Below, in pieces: positions 16,891-26,051 of a DNA stretch of 64,000 nucleotides. The position numbers and the translations under genes are program-made. The DNA comes from Ralstonia sp. RRA (lineage in GTDB: Bacteria; Pseudomonadota; Gammaproteobacteria; Burkholderiales; Burkholderiaceae): assembly GCF_037023145.1 (NCBI RefSeq), contig NZ_CP146094.1, positions 62,001 to 126,000 of the forward strand, in the 5' to 3' direction. The notes under the pieces are model-generated. The model was not told the DNA's origin and searched no databases. It saw nothing but the letters and a program-made list of their open reading frames with translations. Position 1 is the stretch's first letter, and each line of letters opens with the position of its first letter.

Positions 16891-17178
16891 TCATTGGACC
16901 CCCATTGGATCGGTGTGGCTGATGTAGGTGTGCCCTTGGTAGTAAGCAAACCCGCAACGCAGAACCCACACATCGTCCTTCTTGTAGATCTCAACCGACT
17001 CATCCTTGCACGAAGTGGCCCGCAGCCTGGCGAGCCCCACTTCATCGAGGTTGCCGGTGTCTTCCGCGAGAAAGCTCGGATAACTGCTGCCGTTGACCAG
17101 ATACAACCGCTCCAAGGTAGCAACAAGACCGACGGCCATTGCGATGACGATCAGGATGTTTATGCCAACTTTGATCAT
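16891..17178 (-). CDS. membrane-anchored hypothetical protein, 95 aa
   Basis: N-terminal anchor or uncleaved signal (ILIVIAMAVGLVATLERLYLV) followed by a small extracytoplasmic domain with two Cys (57 and 75), possibly disulfide-bonded. Unrecognised. Confidence 0.65.
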   Translation of the reverse strand: MIKVGINILIVIAMAVGLVATLERLYLVNGSSYPSFLAEDTGNLDEVGLARLRATSCKDESVEIYKKDDVWVLRCGFAYYQGHTYISHTDPMGVQ

Positions 17179-17196
17179 TTCGGATCTAGTCTCTCA

Positions 17197-17502
17197 TCAA
17201 TGAAAGATGCCATCACACATGCCACCTCCAGGCACGGCGAAGCTACACACTTGTCGCCAGCGCGCCGGCGACTCAATGCGCCCGCACTTTGAACACCGCA
17301 CGGTCGAAGCATCTGGCAGCATCTGTTCCATCCCCGAATGCAAGATGAATGCTTCCTTGCTTACCTCCTCACCGTTCAAGAGGTACACAGGCGTTTCGCC
17401 CCGGAGCTGCGCAAGGAAGAAGGCTGTCTGCTTCTGACTCTTCGCTTCTTCAATCAACTCTTGCCGTTGCTGTTGCAGGTAGGCGATGTCTTCCGATTCC
17501 AT
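17197..17502 (-). CDS. putative zinc-binding protein, 101 aa
   Basis: A helical, Gln/Glu-rich N-terminus (coiled coil about 1-30) and a C-terminal CSKC..C..C pattern (RCSKCGRIESPARWRQVCSF..MCDG) that would form a treble-clef or ribbon zinc site. ATG at 17502 after GAGGGGGAAAT. Confidence 0.65.
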   Translation of the reverse strand: MESEDIAYLQQQRQELIEEAKSQKQTAFFLAQLRGETPVYLLNGEEVSKEAFILHSGMEQMLPDASTVRCSKCGRIESPARWRQVCSFAVPGGGMCDGIFH

Positions 17503-17563
17503 ATTTCCCCCTCAACCCTGACGACTTGGCGATAGCTCACGTGGCGACCAATGCATTAGCGGC

Positions 17564-19654
17564 TCACGAAGCGCTTGCTCCATTTGGGGCTGGCAAGGCG
17601 CCTGCACTGGTATGGTCAACGGGCAGGGCTGTGGGAGTCCCCCGGTGCAGACCGTCGCGAATCACACCGGCAAGGAGGATATCGACCAGCGTTCCCCCGC
17701 TGGCCCCACCGCTGCCGTTTGCAACCACATCGGGAACCAGCTTGACGCCGGCACTCGCAAGTGCCTCGGCCACCTGGACCACGGCGTAGTTGTCGCTTTG
17801 CATCGAATCAATCTTCTGCTTGATCACAGCGGCCTCGGCCATCCCGATTGCTTCGACCTTTTTCGCCTCCGCTTCACCGACGGTCTGAACGACCTTCGCA
17901 TCCGCTTCGGCATTGATCGTCTTGGCCTTGGCCTCGCCTTCTGCGCGCTTCACAGCAGCCTGTGCATTGAATTCTGAGATGGAAACCTGGCGCTCGGCAT
18001 CGACGACATTTGCCTGCGTGTTCGCGAGAGCAGTCGCTTGCTCAAGTTCCTGCCGCACAGCCTGAGCACCCTTCTGTGTCTCGTATGTCACTCGCTCCTG
18101 CTCAGCGAGCTTTCGATCCGTCAAAGTTTTCATCAACTGCTCAGGGGGAACGATGTCCCCGATCAGCGTGTCAACGGCACCGACGTTGTACTCACTCAAC
18201 GCTGCGCCGATCGCCCCGCGCGCTTCATTCTGCCGCTTTGAACGCTCCCGCAAGAAGTCGATGATGTCCGAGTCTTGTGCGCTGTTGCGGAAGTAGTTGC
18301 CGATAGTCGGCTCAAGGACCTGCGTCACGAGCGCTGCCATATCGCCAAAACGGGCAATCACCTTCGGCGCATCGTTTCGTGGGATGTGGATGATCTGGCT
18401 GACATCGAGATTGAACTTGAATCCGTCAGCAGACCGCACAGTGATCGTGGACAGATTGGCGTCCAGCTCGTGTGCTTCCGACTTGCCGTTGGCCCAGTTG
18501 AGGACCACATTGGCAGTTGGAACGTTCTTTATATTGTGGGTGTACGGGTTGATCGGATATTTGCCTGGATCGAGCGGTTCAATCCATACGCCCTTCTCAC
18601 CTCTCGAGACCAAGTTCGCGTGCTTGAACTCCTCACCGGTGACGTCTTTGCCGTCCTTACCTACGTATGAAATCACGACACCGACATGCGCAATGGGGAC
18701 CTCTGTCATGTCGACCGTCTCGACGGTTGCAAAGCGCGGGTTGATGAAATAACGGCCTGGAAGTAGGACCTGCTCTTGCATCCCCTTGCAGCCGCCATTC
18801 CTAATGAACGCTTCAGGGTTCTGGAACATGTTGTGGTCGGGCACTTCAGGGCCAGCGATCTCTGCTCGCTGCAGTGGCTGGCCCTCGCGAGTCGTTACGA
18901 TGCCAACCTTGTTGTCCGGAATATCAACCACCGAAGTAACTTCAATGGAAAACAAGATGGGGTTCACCCGATAAGAGCCTGCCGTAATGATGCCGCTTTG
19001 GGCGCCACGTTCACCACCGTTCTCGAGAAACGCCGCACCGTCCTGGTACGAGTCGCAGGACACTTGCTTGGCAATAACACGACCCGCCTGTAGCGGAGAA
19101 CCATCGTGAGCCTCAACTACGCCGATCTTCCCCTGCGGCACCGACGTCATCTGGGCAAGCGTGATCTTGAACAGAAGCGGGTTAATACGGTACGTCCCTG
19201 GTGGGATCACGTCGAGCTGAGGACCGCGTTGACCGCCGTTCTGCAGAAACATGCGAGCGTCTTGGTACATGTCGCAATCCACACGTTTTGCCAGGATGCG
19301 GCCACTCGGGAGCGGTTGACCATCACAGGCCTCTACGACCCCTATGCTACCCACCGGAACCTCAACGAACTTGACCAGTTCGACAGCGTATTGCCAGGGC
19401 CACAAGGCCAAATGCAGACCCGGCGCGAGCGTATCAGCCTGGTAGCCTGCCTCTCCGTTGAGTGCAAGAATCCGTCCATCCGGCAAACTTCGATGCGAGC
19501 CAAGCAGGACGAACTTCTTCGTGACGACACCGACGCTATCGTCGGGGACAATGATGACACCGACGAGCCACAACACCTGGCGATAGGCAGCCAAGATGCC
19601 GAGAATCGCGACGGCGCCGACGATTTGCCAGACATGATCGAGAATGAAGTCCAA
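17564..19654 (-). CDS. SPFH/band-7 domain protein with tandem repeats, 696 aa
   Basis: An N-terminal transmembrane segment (about 9-38) is followed by about five tandem repeats of 60-75 residues (approx. 40-100, 101-172, 173-245, 246-319, 320-380), each starting with a VP..xxVGVV strand and ending near a PG.Y.INP motif. Then comes an SPFH core and a long Ala/Glu/Lys/Gln-rich coiled coil (about 530-640) as in flotillins. SPFH proteins form ring or cage oligomers on the membrane face; the cargo here is unknown. TTG start at 19654 with AAGGGG 9 nt upstream; the frame is open further up but lacks a better start. Confidence 0.85.
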   Translation of the reverse strand: MDFILDHVWQIVGAVAILGILAAYRQVLWLVGVIIVPDDSVGVVTKKFVLLGSHRSLPDGRILALNGEAGYQADTLAPGLHLALWPWQYAVELVKFVEVPVGSIGVVEACDGQPLPSGRILAKRVDCDMYQDARMFLQNGGQRGPQLDVIPPGTYRINPLLFKITLAQMTSVPQGKIGVVEAHDGSPLQAGRVIAKQVSCDSYQDGAAFLENGGERGAQSGIITAGSYRVNPILFSIEVTSVVDIPDNKVGIVTTREGQPLQRAEIAGPEVPDHNMFQNPEAFIRNGGCKGMQEQVLLPGRYFINPRFATVETVDMTEVPIAHVGVVISYVGKDGKDVTGEEFKHANLVSRGEKGVWIEPLDPGKYPINPYTHNIKNVPTANVVLNWANGKSEAHELDANLSTITVRSADGFKFNLDVSQIIHIPRNDAPKVIARFGDMAALVTQVLEPTIGNYFRNSAQDSDIIDFLRERSKRQNEARGAIGAALSEYNVGAVDTLIGDIVPPEQLMKTLTDRKLAEQERVTYETQKGAQAVRQELEQATALANTQANVVDAERQVSISEFNAQAAVKRAEGEAKAKTINAEADAKVVQTVGEAEAKKVEAIGMAEAAVIKQKIDSMQSDNYAVVQVAEALASAGVKLVPDVVANGSGGASGGTLVDILLAGVIRDGLHRGTPTALPVDHTSAGALPAPNGASAS

Positions 19655-19719
19655 GATGGAGAGCCCCTTGTAGTGAACGTGATTTGAGTGGAGTCGCGTT
19701 GCCGCACGAGGCACAAGCC

Positions 19720-19875
19720 TCAAGCGTCGGACGTGTCGGCGATGTCGATCAACGTCAGGGGTGCTGAGCACACCACCTTTGGCGGATTCGATCCTTCTTG
19801 TTTGGTGTGTGCCGCCCGGAAGCCATTTACGCTGCCGTTGAGCACGTCTACGACGACCCCAGCCCTTTCGAACAT
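19720..19875 (-). CDS. hypothetical protein, 51 aa
   Basis: Reading frame with coding-like composition, MFERAGVVVDVLNGSV..LI DIADTSDA, just upstream of the SPFH gene. Weak SD. No family recognised; could also be the leader part of the SPFH operon. Bases 19876-20053 upstream show no further gene. Confidence 0.45.
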   Translation of the reverse strand: MFERAGVVVDVLNGSVNGFRAAHTKQEGSNPPKVVCSAPLTLIDIADTSDA

Positions 19876-20053
19876 TTGCTTGTTATGTGTGTTGGCGAGG
19901 GCGTTCGGTTCTTACCCGAATGTCGATTGGCTAGATCGACGGCTCGCTAATCGCCACGCTGGTGAGCCGGCGGCCCGACTCCAGCAGTTCCTGCGCGTCA
20001 CATCCGCGCTGCGCCCTCGAAAGCTGTTGCGTCGGCGGAGTTGGCCAGCCACC

Positions 20054-20365
20054 TCAAACAGCAATCAGGAAGTCCTCCAGCTTGCGGCCGCTTTTAATGG
20101 CCGCATTCAGCCACCCGGGCCGATGTCCGCGGCCGGACCAGGTATTGCCGCTGTCGTCCTTGTAGCGGATGGGCACCTTCTTGCCAGCGAGCGAAGCTTT
20201 GCCCTTCAAACCGAGCTCTCCAGCCGTGAACTCGAATACGGCGATCTGCTCTCGGACCTCCTTCAGTACTTTTGACCGTTCTTCGGCCTTGAGCATGTCT
20301 GCTTGCTTCTGCAGCTCCTCGATCTGTTTGATGATGTCCTTGTAGCGGGGCTGAGTGCTAGTCAT
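20054..20365 (-). CDS. H-NS family nucleoid-associated protein
   Basis: 103 aa. N-terminal coiled-coil oligomerisation region (about 1-45) and the C-terminal DNA-binding motif YKDDSGNTWSGRGHRPGWL (68-86), the betaproteobacterial H-NS type. Such proteins bind AT-rich DNA in the minor groove and silence acquired genes. Plasmid copies are common. The upstream region has a CCCGTG/CACGGG hairpin (20411-20434), possibly regulatory. Confidence 0.9.
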   Translation of the reverse strand: MTSTQPRYKDIIKQIEELQKQADMLKAEERSKVLKEVREQIAVFEFTAGELGLKGKASLAGKKVPIRYKDDSGNTWSGRGHRPGWLNAAIKSGRKLEDFLIAV

Positions 20366-20454
20366 AGCGTGTGATAGTTGTTTGTCGTTGCGCCGAAATC
20401 AGATAACCCCGTGTAGGCACGTTTCCACGGGTCAAATTGCAACAGGGTGGCCTG

Positions 20455-21324
20455 TCACCGCCCTTCAATGGGTTGCTGGGAAACTCTGGATAGCCACACT
20501 GGATCAAGAGCCTTGATCGGCCCCACCAAAGGGGCAAGGGCTCTGGCCATTTCGCCATCTGGCAAACGCCCCATAATCCCTGCAGAGAAGCTACCCCACC
20601 ACCTATCGACATGGCTCTCGAGCTTTCCCAACTCTTCTGAGGCTTTTGACAGCTCGCCCAGTTTCTTTTGGAGCTTCGTAACAGCGTTGTTCAACTCAAT
20701 CTTGCGATCCTGTAAGCGGATAAGACGATGCAGGTGACCGAGCTTCGCAACCATTTGGAACTGCTTGTCATACTCGCCCCCATCCACGAACCCCGTAAAA
20801 AGCGCTTGGTAGCTCTCAACCTCACGGCTCATGTCTTTGGACACGTATTTGATGGTCGACGGATCCCAGTCAAGAAAAGAAGTTGCGGCCGCTCGAAGCT
20901 TGGCAAGGTCGAACCTCGACGCAGCAGAATCGAGCGCAGCGATCGTCGGCTTGCCTAACCCCGCACGTGCGTCCCAGAAGCCGGGCTCGATCAATTCTTC
21001 TAGAGCGGACAGGGGTTCAAGAATTGCAACAGCTGCGCTTTGCACCTGTTCGCGAGCAGTCCGAACTGCAGAGACCCGATCGGACAGCTTTTCCGATTCA
21101 GCTTGCAAACGGCCAATCTCCTCTCGGACAGCCTCAGATGTGACAGTGCGAGCTACGCGGGCCAAGTGGTCAATTTGGAATAGCGCCTGGTCTGAAGCAT
21201 TCGCCTTAACAACTTGATCTGCGACCGCCAAGATTTCCTTTGCAACCCGAATAGGACCCCGTTCTCGAATGAGATTCACGAGAACTTGTGCGTTCTCCAC
21301 AGCATCGTTTGCAAACTCTGGCAT
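20455..21324 (-). CDS. hypothetical coiled-coil protein, 289 aa
   Basis: Helical throughout with heptad-like Leu spacing (EEIGRLQAESEKLSDRV and RKIELNNAVTKLQKKLGELS), no membrane segment; unrecognised. A family operator, TTCCTGCTGGGAA, lies 66 bases upstream (21390-21402). Start MPEFAND at 21324 is tentative because the SD is weak. Confidence 0.7.
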   Translation of the reverse strand: MPEFANDAVENAQVLVNLIRERGPIRVAKEILAVADQVVKANASDQALFQIDHLARVARTVTSEAVREEIGRLQAESEKLSDRVSAVRTAREQVQSAAVAILEPLSALEELIEPGFWDARAGLGKPTIAALDSAASRFDLAKLRAAATSFLDWDPSTIKYVSKDMSREVESYQALFTGFVDGGEYDKQFQMVAKLGHLHRLIRLQDRKIELNNAVTKLQKKLGELSKASEELGKLESHVDRWWGSFSAGIMGRLPDGEMARALAPLVGPIKALDPVWLSRVSQQPIEGR

Positions 21325-21389
21325 CGCGTTTCTTTGTATTTTGACCCTTATGTGGCCGCCCAGCACCACGGTGTCAGAAAATTATTAAG

Positions 21390-21402
21390 TTCCCAGCAGG
21401 AA
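21390..21402 (-). promoter_or_regulatory. family operator TTCCTGCTGGGAA upstream of the coiled-coil gene
   Basis: Perfect match to the 13-bp palindrome TTCCYRNYRGGAA. An AT-rich -10-like stretch (TAATAATTT) follows at closer spacing than usual; no P3-P4 leader. Confidence 0.55.
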
Positions 21403-21554
21403 GTAAGCGGACTATACACCATGTCAACCCTGTTCCCTGCCCCTAGGACGCCCCTTTTTAGGGGGGTATTCGCAAACCAGAAGGCTTTCAATAATCAGAA
21501 GGCAGCCATCCCCTCCCAAGTAGGGTGGCAACCGATAATCCTCCCGCTGGACAG

Positions 21555-22928
21555 TTAGTCCAGTGCTCGGACCCTCTCGATAGCCTCTTCAATCCGATCC
21601 ACGGTAATGACATCCAGTCCATCAATGGGCTGCTTTGGTGCATTCGCGCGGCAGATCATTGCGGTTGAGAATCCTAGTTTCGCTGCCTCCCTAAGACGAT
21701 CCTGTCCGCGTGGAGACGGACGAATCTCGCCAGCCAGACCCACCTCACCGAATGCAATAAGCCCCTTTGGAAGTGGTTTGTTTCGCATCGACGAGTGGAT
21801 TGACAGCAAAACCGCCAGATCTGACGCGGGTTCCGTGATCTTCACGCCCCCTACAGCGTTCAGGAACACATCCTGGTCGAAACAGGCGACACCGGCATGG
21901 CGATGCAGGACGGCCAGCAGCATGGCGAGCCGATTCTGCTCGAGCCCCACTGCGAGGCGACGGGGGTTAGGGGCATGGGTGGCATCCACGAGCGCCTGAA
22001 CTTCAACAAGCAGCGGTCGGCTACCTTCTTGCGTGACCATGACGCATGAGCCTGGCACCTGCTGATCATGCTGTGAAAGGAACAAGGCCGAAGGATTGGA
22101 AACGCTGCGAAGCCCTCGCTCGGTCATGGCAAACACGCCCAGCTCGTTCACTGCACCAAAGCGGTTCTTGAACGCACGCACGAGTCTGTACGACGAATGT
22201 GTGTCGCCCTCGAAGTACAGCACCGTATCCACGATGTGTTCGAGTACCCGCGGTCCGGCCAGACTTCCTTCTTTTGTCACATGGCCCACCATGATGATGG
22301 TGGTGCCGGAAGACTTGGCGATTCGAGTGAGTTGAGCTGCGCACTCCCTTACTTGGGCTACCGATCCCGGTGCGGACGTAAGGGCCTGTGAATAGATCGT
22401 CTGTATGGAATCGATCACGGCAACTTCTGGCTTTCCTGCCTCTATCGTCGCCTGAATGCGTTCAAGTTCGATTTCTGCAAGAAGCTCCAGGTCGCGCGCA
22501 CGCGAGTCCGATTCGAGCAGCGAAAGACGCTGCGCTCGCAAGGCAATCTGTGAGTCCGATTCTTCTCCGCTGACGTAGAGAACCTTGCGCTGACTGGCCA
22601 TCTGGCCAAGCGATTGCAGCAGTAAAGTTGACTTGCCGATCCCTGGATCACCGCCGATTAGTACGACGCCGCCGGCGACGAGCCCGCCACCTAGCACTCG
22701 ATCGAACTCGCCAATTCCACTCGAGAAGCGAGGTACATCTGCCGCGTCGATATCAGCTAACTTGCGGACCGGCGCGCTTTTGGCAAGTGACTTGAAGCGA
22801 TGCGCTCCGGTCTCCGCGACAGACTCTACAAGGGTATTCCAGGCGTTGCATCCAGGGCACTGCCCCTGCCACTTCGGCGCCGACGCGCCACACTCGGTGC
22901 AACTGAAGATTGTTTTCGCCTTGGCCAC
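21555..22928 (-). CDS. radA: DNA repair protein RadA
   Basis: 457 aa, full length. N-terminal zinc finger (C10, C13, C24, C27), Walker A GGDPGIGKST (92-101), RadA motif KNRFG (254-258) and the C-terminal Lon-like domain (RPSPRGQDRLREAAKLG). RadA is an ATP-driven branch-migration factor that processes recombination intermediates with RecA. GTG start at 22928 with GGAGG 5 nt upstream. A full radA on an accessory element is unusual; it may be a second copy beside the host's. Confidence 0.95.
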   Translation of the reverse strand: MAKAKTIFSCTECGASAPKWQGQCPGCNAWNTLVESVAETGAHRFKSLAKSAPVRKLADIDAADVPRFSSGIGEFDRVLGGGLVAGGVVLIGGDPGIGKSTLLLQSLGQMASQRKVLYVSGEESDSQIALRAQRLSLLESDSRARDLELLAEIELERIQATIEAGKPEVAVIDSIQTIYSQALTSAPGSVAQVRECAAQLTRIAKSSGTTIIMVGHVTKEGSLAGPRVLEHIVDTVLYFEGDTHSSYRLVRAFKNRFGAVNELGVFAMTERGLRSVSNPSALFLSQHDQQVPGSCVMVTQEGSRPLLVEVQALVDATHAPNPRRLAVGLEQNRLAMLLAVLHRHAGVACFDQDVFLNAVGGVKITEPASDLAVLLSIHSSMRNKPLPKGLIAFGEVGLAGEIRPSPRGQDRLREAAKLGFSTAMICRANAPKQPIDGLDVITVDRIEEAIERVRALD

Positions 22929-23021
22929 GGCTGCCTCCCGCCAGAGCGTGACCCACTGTCAAGTCGATGGATCACCTGGTTCATAGAACGAGAAGCAATG
23001 GTTGCAGATAGCAACCCGGAT

Positions 23022-23135
23022 TCAAGCCTCGTCGATGTTTCCAGAGATGGCTTGCAAGACGGACTGAGATTTGAAGCGCCCACGTTCCAGTAGGGAGCGC
23101 AGGGCATCCGCGACCTGAATGGCGGCGCTTAAGCT
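23022..23135 (-). pseudogene. coding-like remnant following the 166-aa gene in the -1 frame
   Basis: The frame reads AAIQVADALRSLLERGRF..ISGNIDEA and stops, with protein-like composition but no ATG, GTG or TTG in frame. It begins where the 23129-23629 gene stops, one base out of phase, so a frameshift that cut off the tail of that gene is the simplest explanation. Confidence 0.4.
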
Positions 23136-23629
23136 GCGTCGGACGACGCGCCCTTGAACTCGGCAAGTTGGAAGTCTTCAAACCCCTTGCTTCTGGAGTG
23201 AATAGGCGCCGCGGTAGACGATGCTTTGCGCCGATCCAGAATGCGGTCAAGATGGCGAATAGACGCTGCCCTTCCGACTTCGTCGATAGTGGCGCGGGAC
23301 CGACCCGCTTCCAGCAAGCCTGCGATTGCTCGCCCAATTCGAATGGAATTTAGCTTCTTCATGGGAAGTAATATAGCAAAAGTCCCTGCGAAAGGTTGTC
23401 CGCTCTCGCCGGCCGGCCCCAGCCGCATCTTGAATGGAGTCTGCTCACCCGAGCCGATGAAGCCTGCGGGGCGGCGCTGTCCGACACCGAATTGCAAATC
23501 TCGATCCCTCGAAATGCAAGACACCGGGTGCTCTTGCATCGAAAGGAGCAATGCCTGAGGTGCGTCGGTATAGTGATTGGGCCAGACGACGACAGCCGTT
23601 TCTAGAGGGAAAGAGAGTGCATCGGCCAT
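23129..23629 (-). CDS. hypothetical protein, 166 aa (start uncertain)
   Basis: Two candidate starts: MADALSFP at 23629 or MKKLNSIRIGRAIAG at 23362 (77 aa). The shorter form is a basic, helix-rich protein (AIAGLLEAGRSRATIDEVGRAASIRHLDRILDRRK) that could bind DNA. Neither has a good SD. The stop is directly followed by a coding-like stretch in another frame, so this may be a frameshifted gene. Confidence 0.45.
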   Translation of the reverse strand: MADALSFPLETAVVVWPNHYTDAPQALLLSMQEHPVSCISRDRDLQFGVGQRRPAGFIGSGEQTPFKMRLGPAGESGQPFAGTFAILLPMKKLNSIRIGRAIAGLLEAGRSRATIDEVGRAASIRHLDRILDRRKASSTAAPIHSRSKGFEDFQLAEFKGASSDAA

Positions 23630-23730
23630 AGCTTTCGTCTGGCCACTCGATCGTTTGCAATCGAGCGAGATATCCAGACGAATCGAGTGACGCAACTTTC
23701 TCGGTACCGGAGCCTATGGTGCTTCCAGCG

Positions 23731-24033
23731 TCACGTCTGTTCACTCTTGACGCTTACGAGCATGGCGCGCCGAGCTTGCCAAATTAGCCCGGCCTCGCGG
23801 CGCCCAACTTCTACTGCTCCCAACGATACAGCGTGGAGCCGTCGGCGCTCGGTCAGATCGTAGTGAGGTGCTACGGGCGGATGTTGAAACCAGGCACGCT
23901 TCATTCCAAGCAGTGCCGCAAAAGCGTGCAACTCAGAAAGATCCAGGCTTTCGGTAAACAAGTGGCATGATTTGACCTGGTGGCCCCTTAGAATCCATCC
24001 CCAGTGCCTAAGCGGGTCCACGTAGATAGTCAC
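23731..24033 (-). CDS. DUF4031 family protein
   Basis: 100 aa. Family features are visible: TIYVDPLRHWGWILRGHQVKSCHL at the N-terminus and GMKRAWFQHPP..PHYDLTERRR further on. DUF4031 proteins are short single-domain proteins of unknown function frequent in actinobacteria, plasmids and phages. GTG start at 24033 with AGGGA upstream. Confidence 0.85.
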   Translation of the reverse strand: MTIYVDPLRHWGWILRGHQVKSCHLFTESLDLSELHAFAALLGMKRAWFQHPPVAPHYDLTERRRLHAVSLGAVEVGRREAGLIWQARRAMLVSVKSEQT

Positions 24034-24109
24034 CTTCTCATCCCTACAGATATCGTATTCGAACGGCTGACCGCACGATATTCATCGCCAGCCTTTGGAA
24101 CTCCTTCGC

Positions 24110-24592
24110 TTAGATCTCCAACGGCAGCTCAGAACACGCCCCGTATCGATCGGATGCCTCGCGCCTCTCTGCTGTGAACCGCCTCTGTAAATCATCGAGA
24201 AATGCTTCTCTCTGCTTGTCGGTCTGCTTGTGCGGGTCGATGAGGTACGCGAATCGCCCCGCCCAGTAGACCGCCCAATGCCCGCTTGGCCCTGATACAA
24301 CTACGGTATAGGCCGGCGTCATAGCCTGTCCACCGAGGCCCCCAAAGCCGAGAGCAGTAGAACTCCACGTTTGCGCAAACATTGCGTATATCTCGCATTG
24401 CCGAACATCAGGCCTTCGAACCGCTGCTTTCTCGGGCGCTACGTTTGCCTTCACGGCATCGTAGCTCTCCTGAGACGTCCAGTTCTTCATTGCCTCATAG
24501 TCGCGGGTTCGATAGTGGATGTCGGGGAAGGCAGCAAGAGCCGCGTGATGCACCGCACTGGCCACGGCGTCAATTGGTGATGACAGTTGCAT
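24110..24592 (-). CDS. hypothetical protein, 160 aa
   Basis: Soluble protein, start MQLSSPIDAVASAVHHAAL; Trp- and Tyr-containing middle (GHWAVYWAGRFAYLIDP), basic C-terminus. Unrecognised. Confidence 0.65.
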   Translation of the reverse strand: MQLSSPIDAVASAVHHAALAAFPDIHYRTRDYEAMKNWTSQESYDAVKANVAPEKAAVRRPDVRQCEIYAMFAQTWSSTALGFGGLGGQAMTPAYTVVVSGPSGHWAVYWAGRFAYLIDPHKQTDKQREAFLDDLQRRFTAERREASDRYGACSELPLEI

Positions 24593-24637
24593 AGCTGGTC
24601 TTAGGCGTCATTGTGTGAGGGTACAAGCTGAATGCGT

Positions 24638-24940
24638 CTATTCAGGTGAGGTTTCGTTACATGCCTTCGCAGATTCTGGCCCCGACCCGGACCGCGCAGG
24701 TCCACCGGCCAACGCTGGCGCGATCCGGTTTAGATCAGGCGGAATAAACTTGCTCCATCGCCGTGCATTCTCATCACTTGCCCATACGGAATTCCACCCC
24801 AACGCATAAGAGCGCTCTGGCTCACAGAGGGCGGACTCATCTCGGGGCAAGATCGGTAGCGTGCCCGCATCCAATGCGGCCTTGGCAGCAATGCGACCAG
24901 CCTCATATGCTTCCGTTCGGGCCGGTTCAATCTGTTCCAT
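24638..24940 (-). CDS. hypothetical protein, 100 aa
   Basis: Start at MEQIEPARTEAYEAGRIAAKAALDAG, helical N-terminus; SYALGWNSVWASDENA in the middle. The frame is open upstream into the ASCH gene, but 24940 is the first plausible ATG. Unrecognised; follows the ASCH gene by 19 bases. Confidence 0.55.
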   Translation of the reverse strand: MEQIEPARTEAYEAGRIAAKAALDAGTLPILPRDESALCEPERSYALGWNSVWASDENARRWSKFIPPDLNRIAPALAGGPARSGSGPESAKACNETSPE

Positions 24941-24959
24941 CACGGGAATCTCTGCCAGC

Positions 24960-25427
24960 TCAGGGAGCGGTGGGGTCAAGAAGCGCCGATGGCACGTCGA
25001 AGAAACCTTGCATTCCTCTGAACGGAGCTGGGGTCGGCAACAGGACCGGGTCAGAGGCTCGCCATGCGAATCGGCCCGGGCTGAAGTCCCCGAAGTTCTT
25101 GTGGTTCTCGGCGGCCTGGGTCGGCACGCACTCAGACAAAACCACTGTGCCGAGGATGCACCCCCTCGGTAGATCGGCCAGTGTCGCGAATCCGCAGCCG
25201 GAAACTGCGCGCACGTAAGCCTCAATGCTCTCGTCCGCTTCCGATCCTGCTTGCCGTCCCAACAAGTACTTCTCGATCTCTCTCAGGTCGCCATCCGCTT
25301 TAGCCGCGTGGATGGCAACGCGAGTCCCAAGGATGGATCGCGGAATCGGCCACCCGCGCGTTTCGAAGGGCTTAAGACCAAGCATCAAGAGCGACGCGTG
25401 TGGCTGCCAGATGGAGATGGCTTTCAT
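24960..25427 (-). CDS. ASCH domain protein
   Basis: 155 aa starting MKAISIWQPHASLLMLGLKPFETRGWPIP, the typical ASCH N-terminal strand-helix with the conserved K-x-E/F-x-R, and later RGCILGTVVLSECV. ASCH is a small PUA-like beta barrel thought to bind RNA; some members are nucleotide-metabolising amidohydrolases. Start at 25427 has GAGGA upstream. Confidence 0.85.
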   Translation of the reverse strand: MKAISIWQPHASLLMLGLKPFETRGWPIPRSILGTRVAIHAAKADGDLREIEKYLLGRQAGSEADESIEAYVRAVSGCGFATLADLPRGCILGTVVLSECVPTQAAENHKNFGDFSPGRFAWRASDPVLLPTPAPFRGMQGFFDVPSALLDPTAP

Positions 25428-25437
25428 CGTGTCCTCG

Positions 25438-25902
25438 TTACCCGTTCTTTGCGGCCTGGCGCAGCCACGTCGCACCTAGCGCGGTCAGTTCAACCTCCCC
25501 GACGTGGCGCACAACCAAACCCTTCTTTGCCAGGCCGGATACCGCTCGCCCTTCCATGTGGTCGTACGATACGCTCGATCCGGCAGAAGCCGGCCCAGCT
25601 TCCTTAAGCACTGATTGCATGAATGCTTCTTCTCCGACCGACAGTTTGACCGTGCGCGAAGTCGAAGCGGAGTCTGAACCGGCCGGGACCGCCTTAACCC
25701 AGCAGTCGGGCTTCTGATCGTCCAAGCGCTTGATCACCCCCTGCCTCTCCAACCCCAAGAGCAGAGTTCGAACTGCAGCGCTATGTACGCGCCTGTTGTG
25801 GCCAAACTGGTAGTCGATTCGTTCGGCGACCTGCCCAGTCGTATAGCCACCAGGGCCGTCGAGCACTTTGAGAATTGCTGTTTCAAACTCTGCAAGCGGC
25901 AT
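25438..25902 (-). CDS. hypothetical winged-helix-like protein, 154 aa
   Basis: The N-terminus (EFETAILKVLDGPGGYTTGQVAERIDYQFG..VHSAAVRTLLLGLERQGVIKRL) reads like a winged-helix DNA-binding domain; a second similar unit (AVSGLAKKGLVVRHVGEVELTALGATWL) follows. Regulator role is inferred only. AGGAGG lies 12 nt before the ATG at 25902. Confidence 0.6.
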   Translation of the reverse strand: MPLAEFETAILKVLDGPGGYTTGQVAERIDYQFGHNRRVHSAAVRTLLLGLERQGVIKRLDDQKPDCWVKAVPAGSDSASTSRTVKLSVGEEAFMQSVLKEAGPASAGSSVSYDHMEGRAVSGLAKKGLVVRHVGEVELTALGATWLRQAAKNG

Positions 25903-26051
25903 GGTGCTGGGACCTCCTAGGGGGCTATCGGAACGGGTGGCTGCGCGCAATGCGCAGATGTCCACCACATCATTCCGGAGCCGATTGCTATTTCTAGCCC
26001 CTTTTTGCTCCTACACCATCACCTCTCGTAGCAGGCACCCAAACTCAACAA

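Noticed and set aside
19106..19687. 193-codon plus-strand frame
   Set aside because: Antisense to the SPFH repeats.
23371..23383. TTCTTCATGGGAA as another regulon operator
   Set aside because: Overlaps a possible start codon, poor inner dyad, no promoter context.
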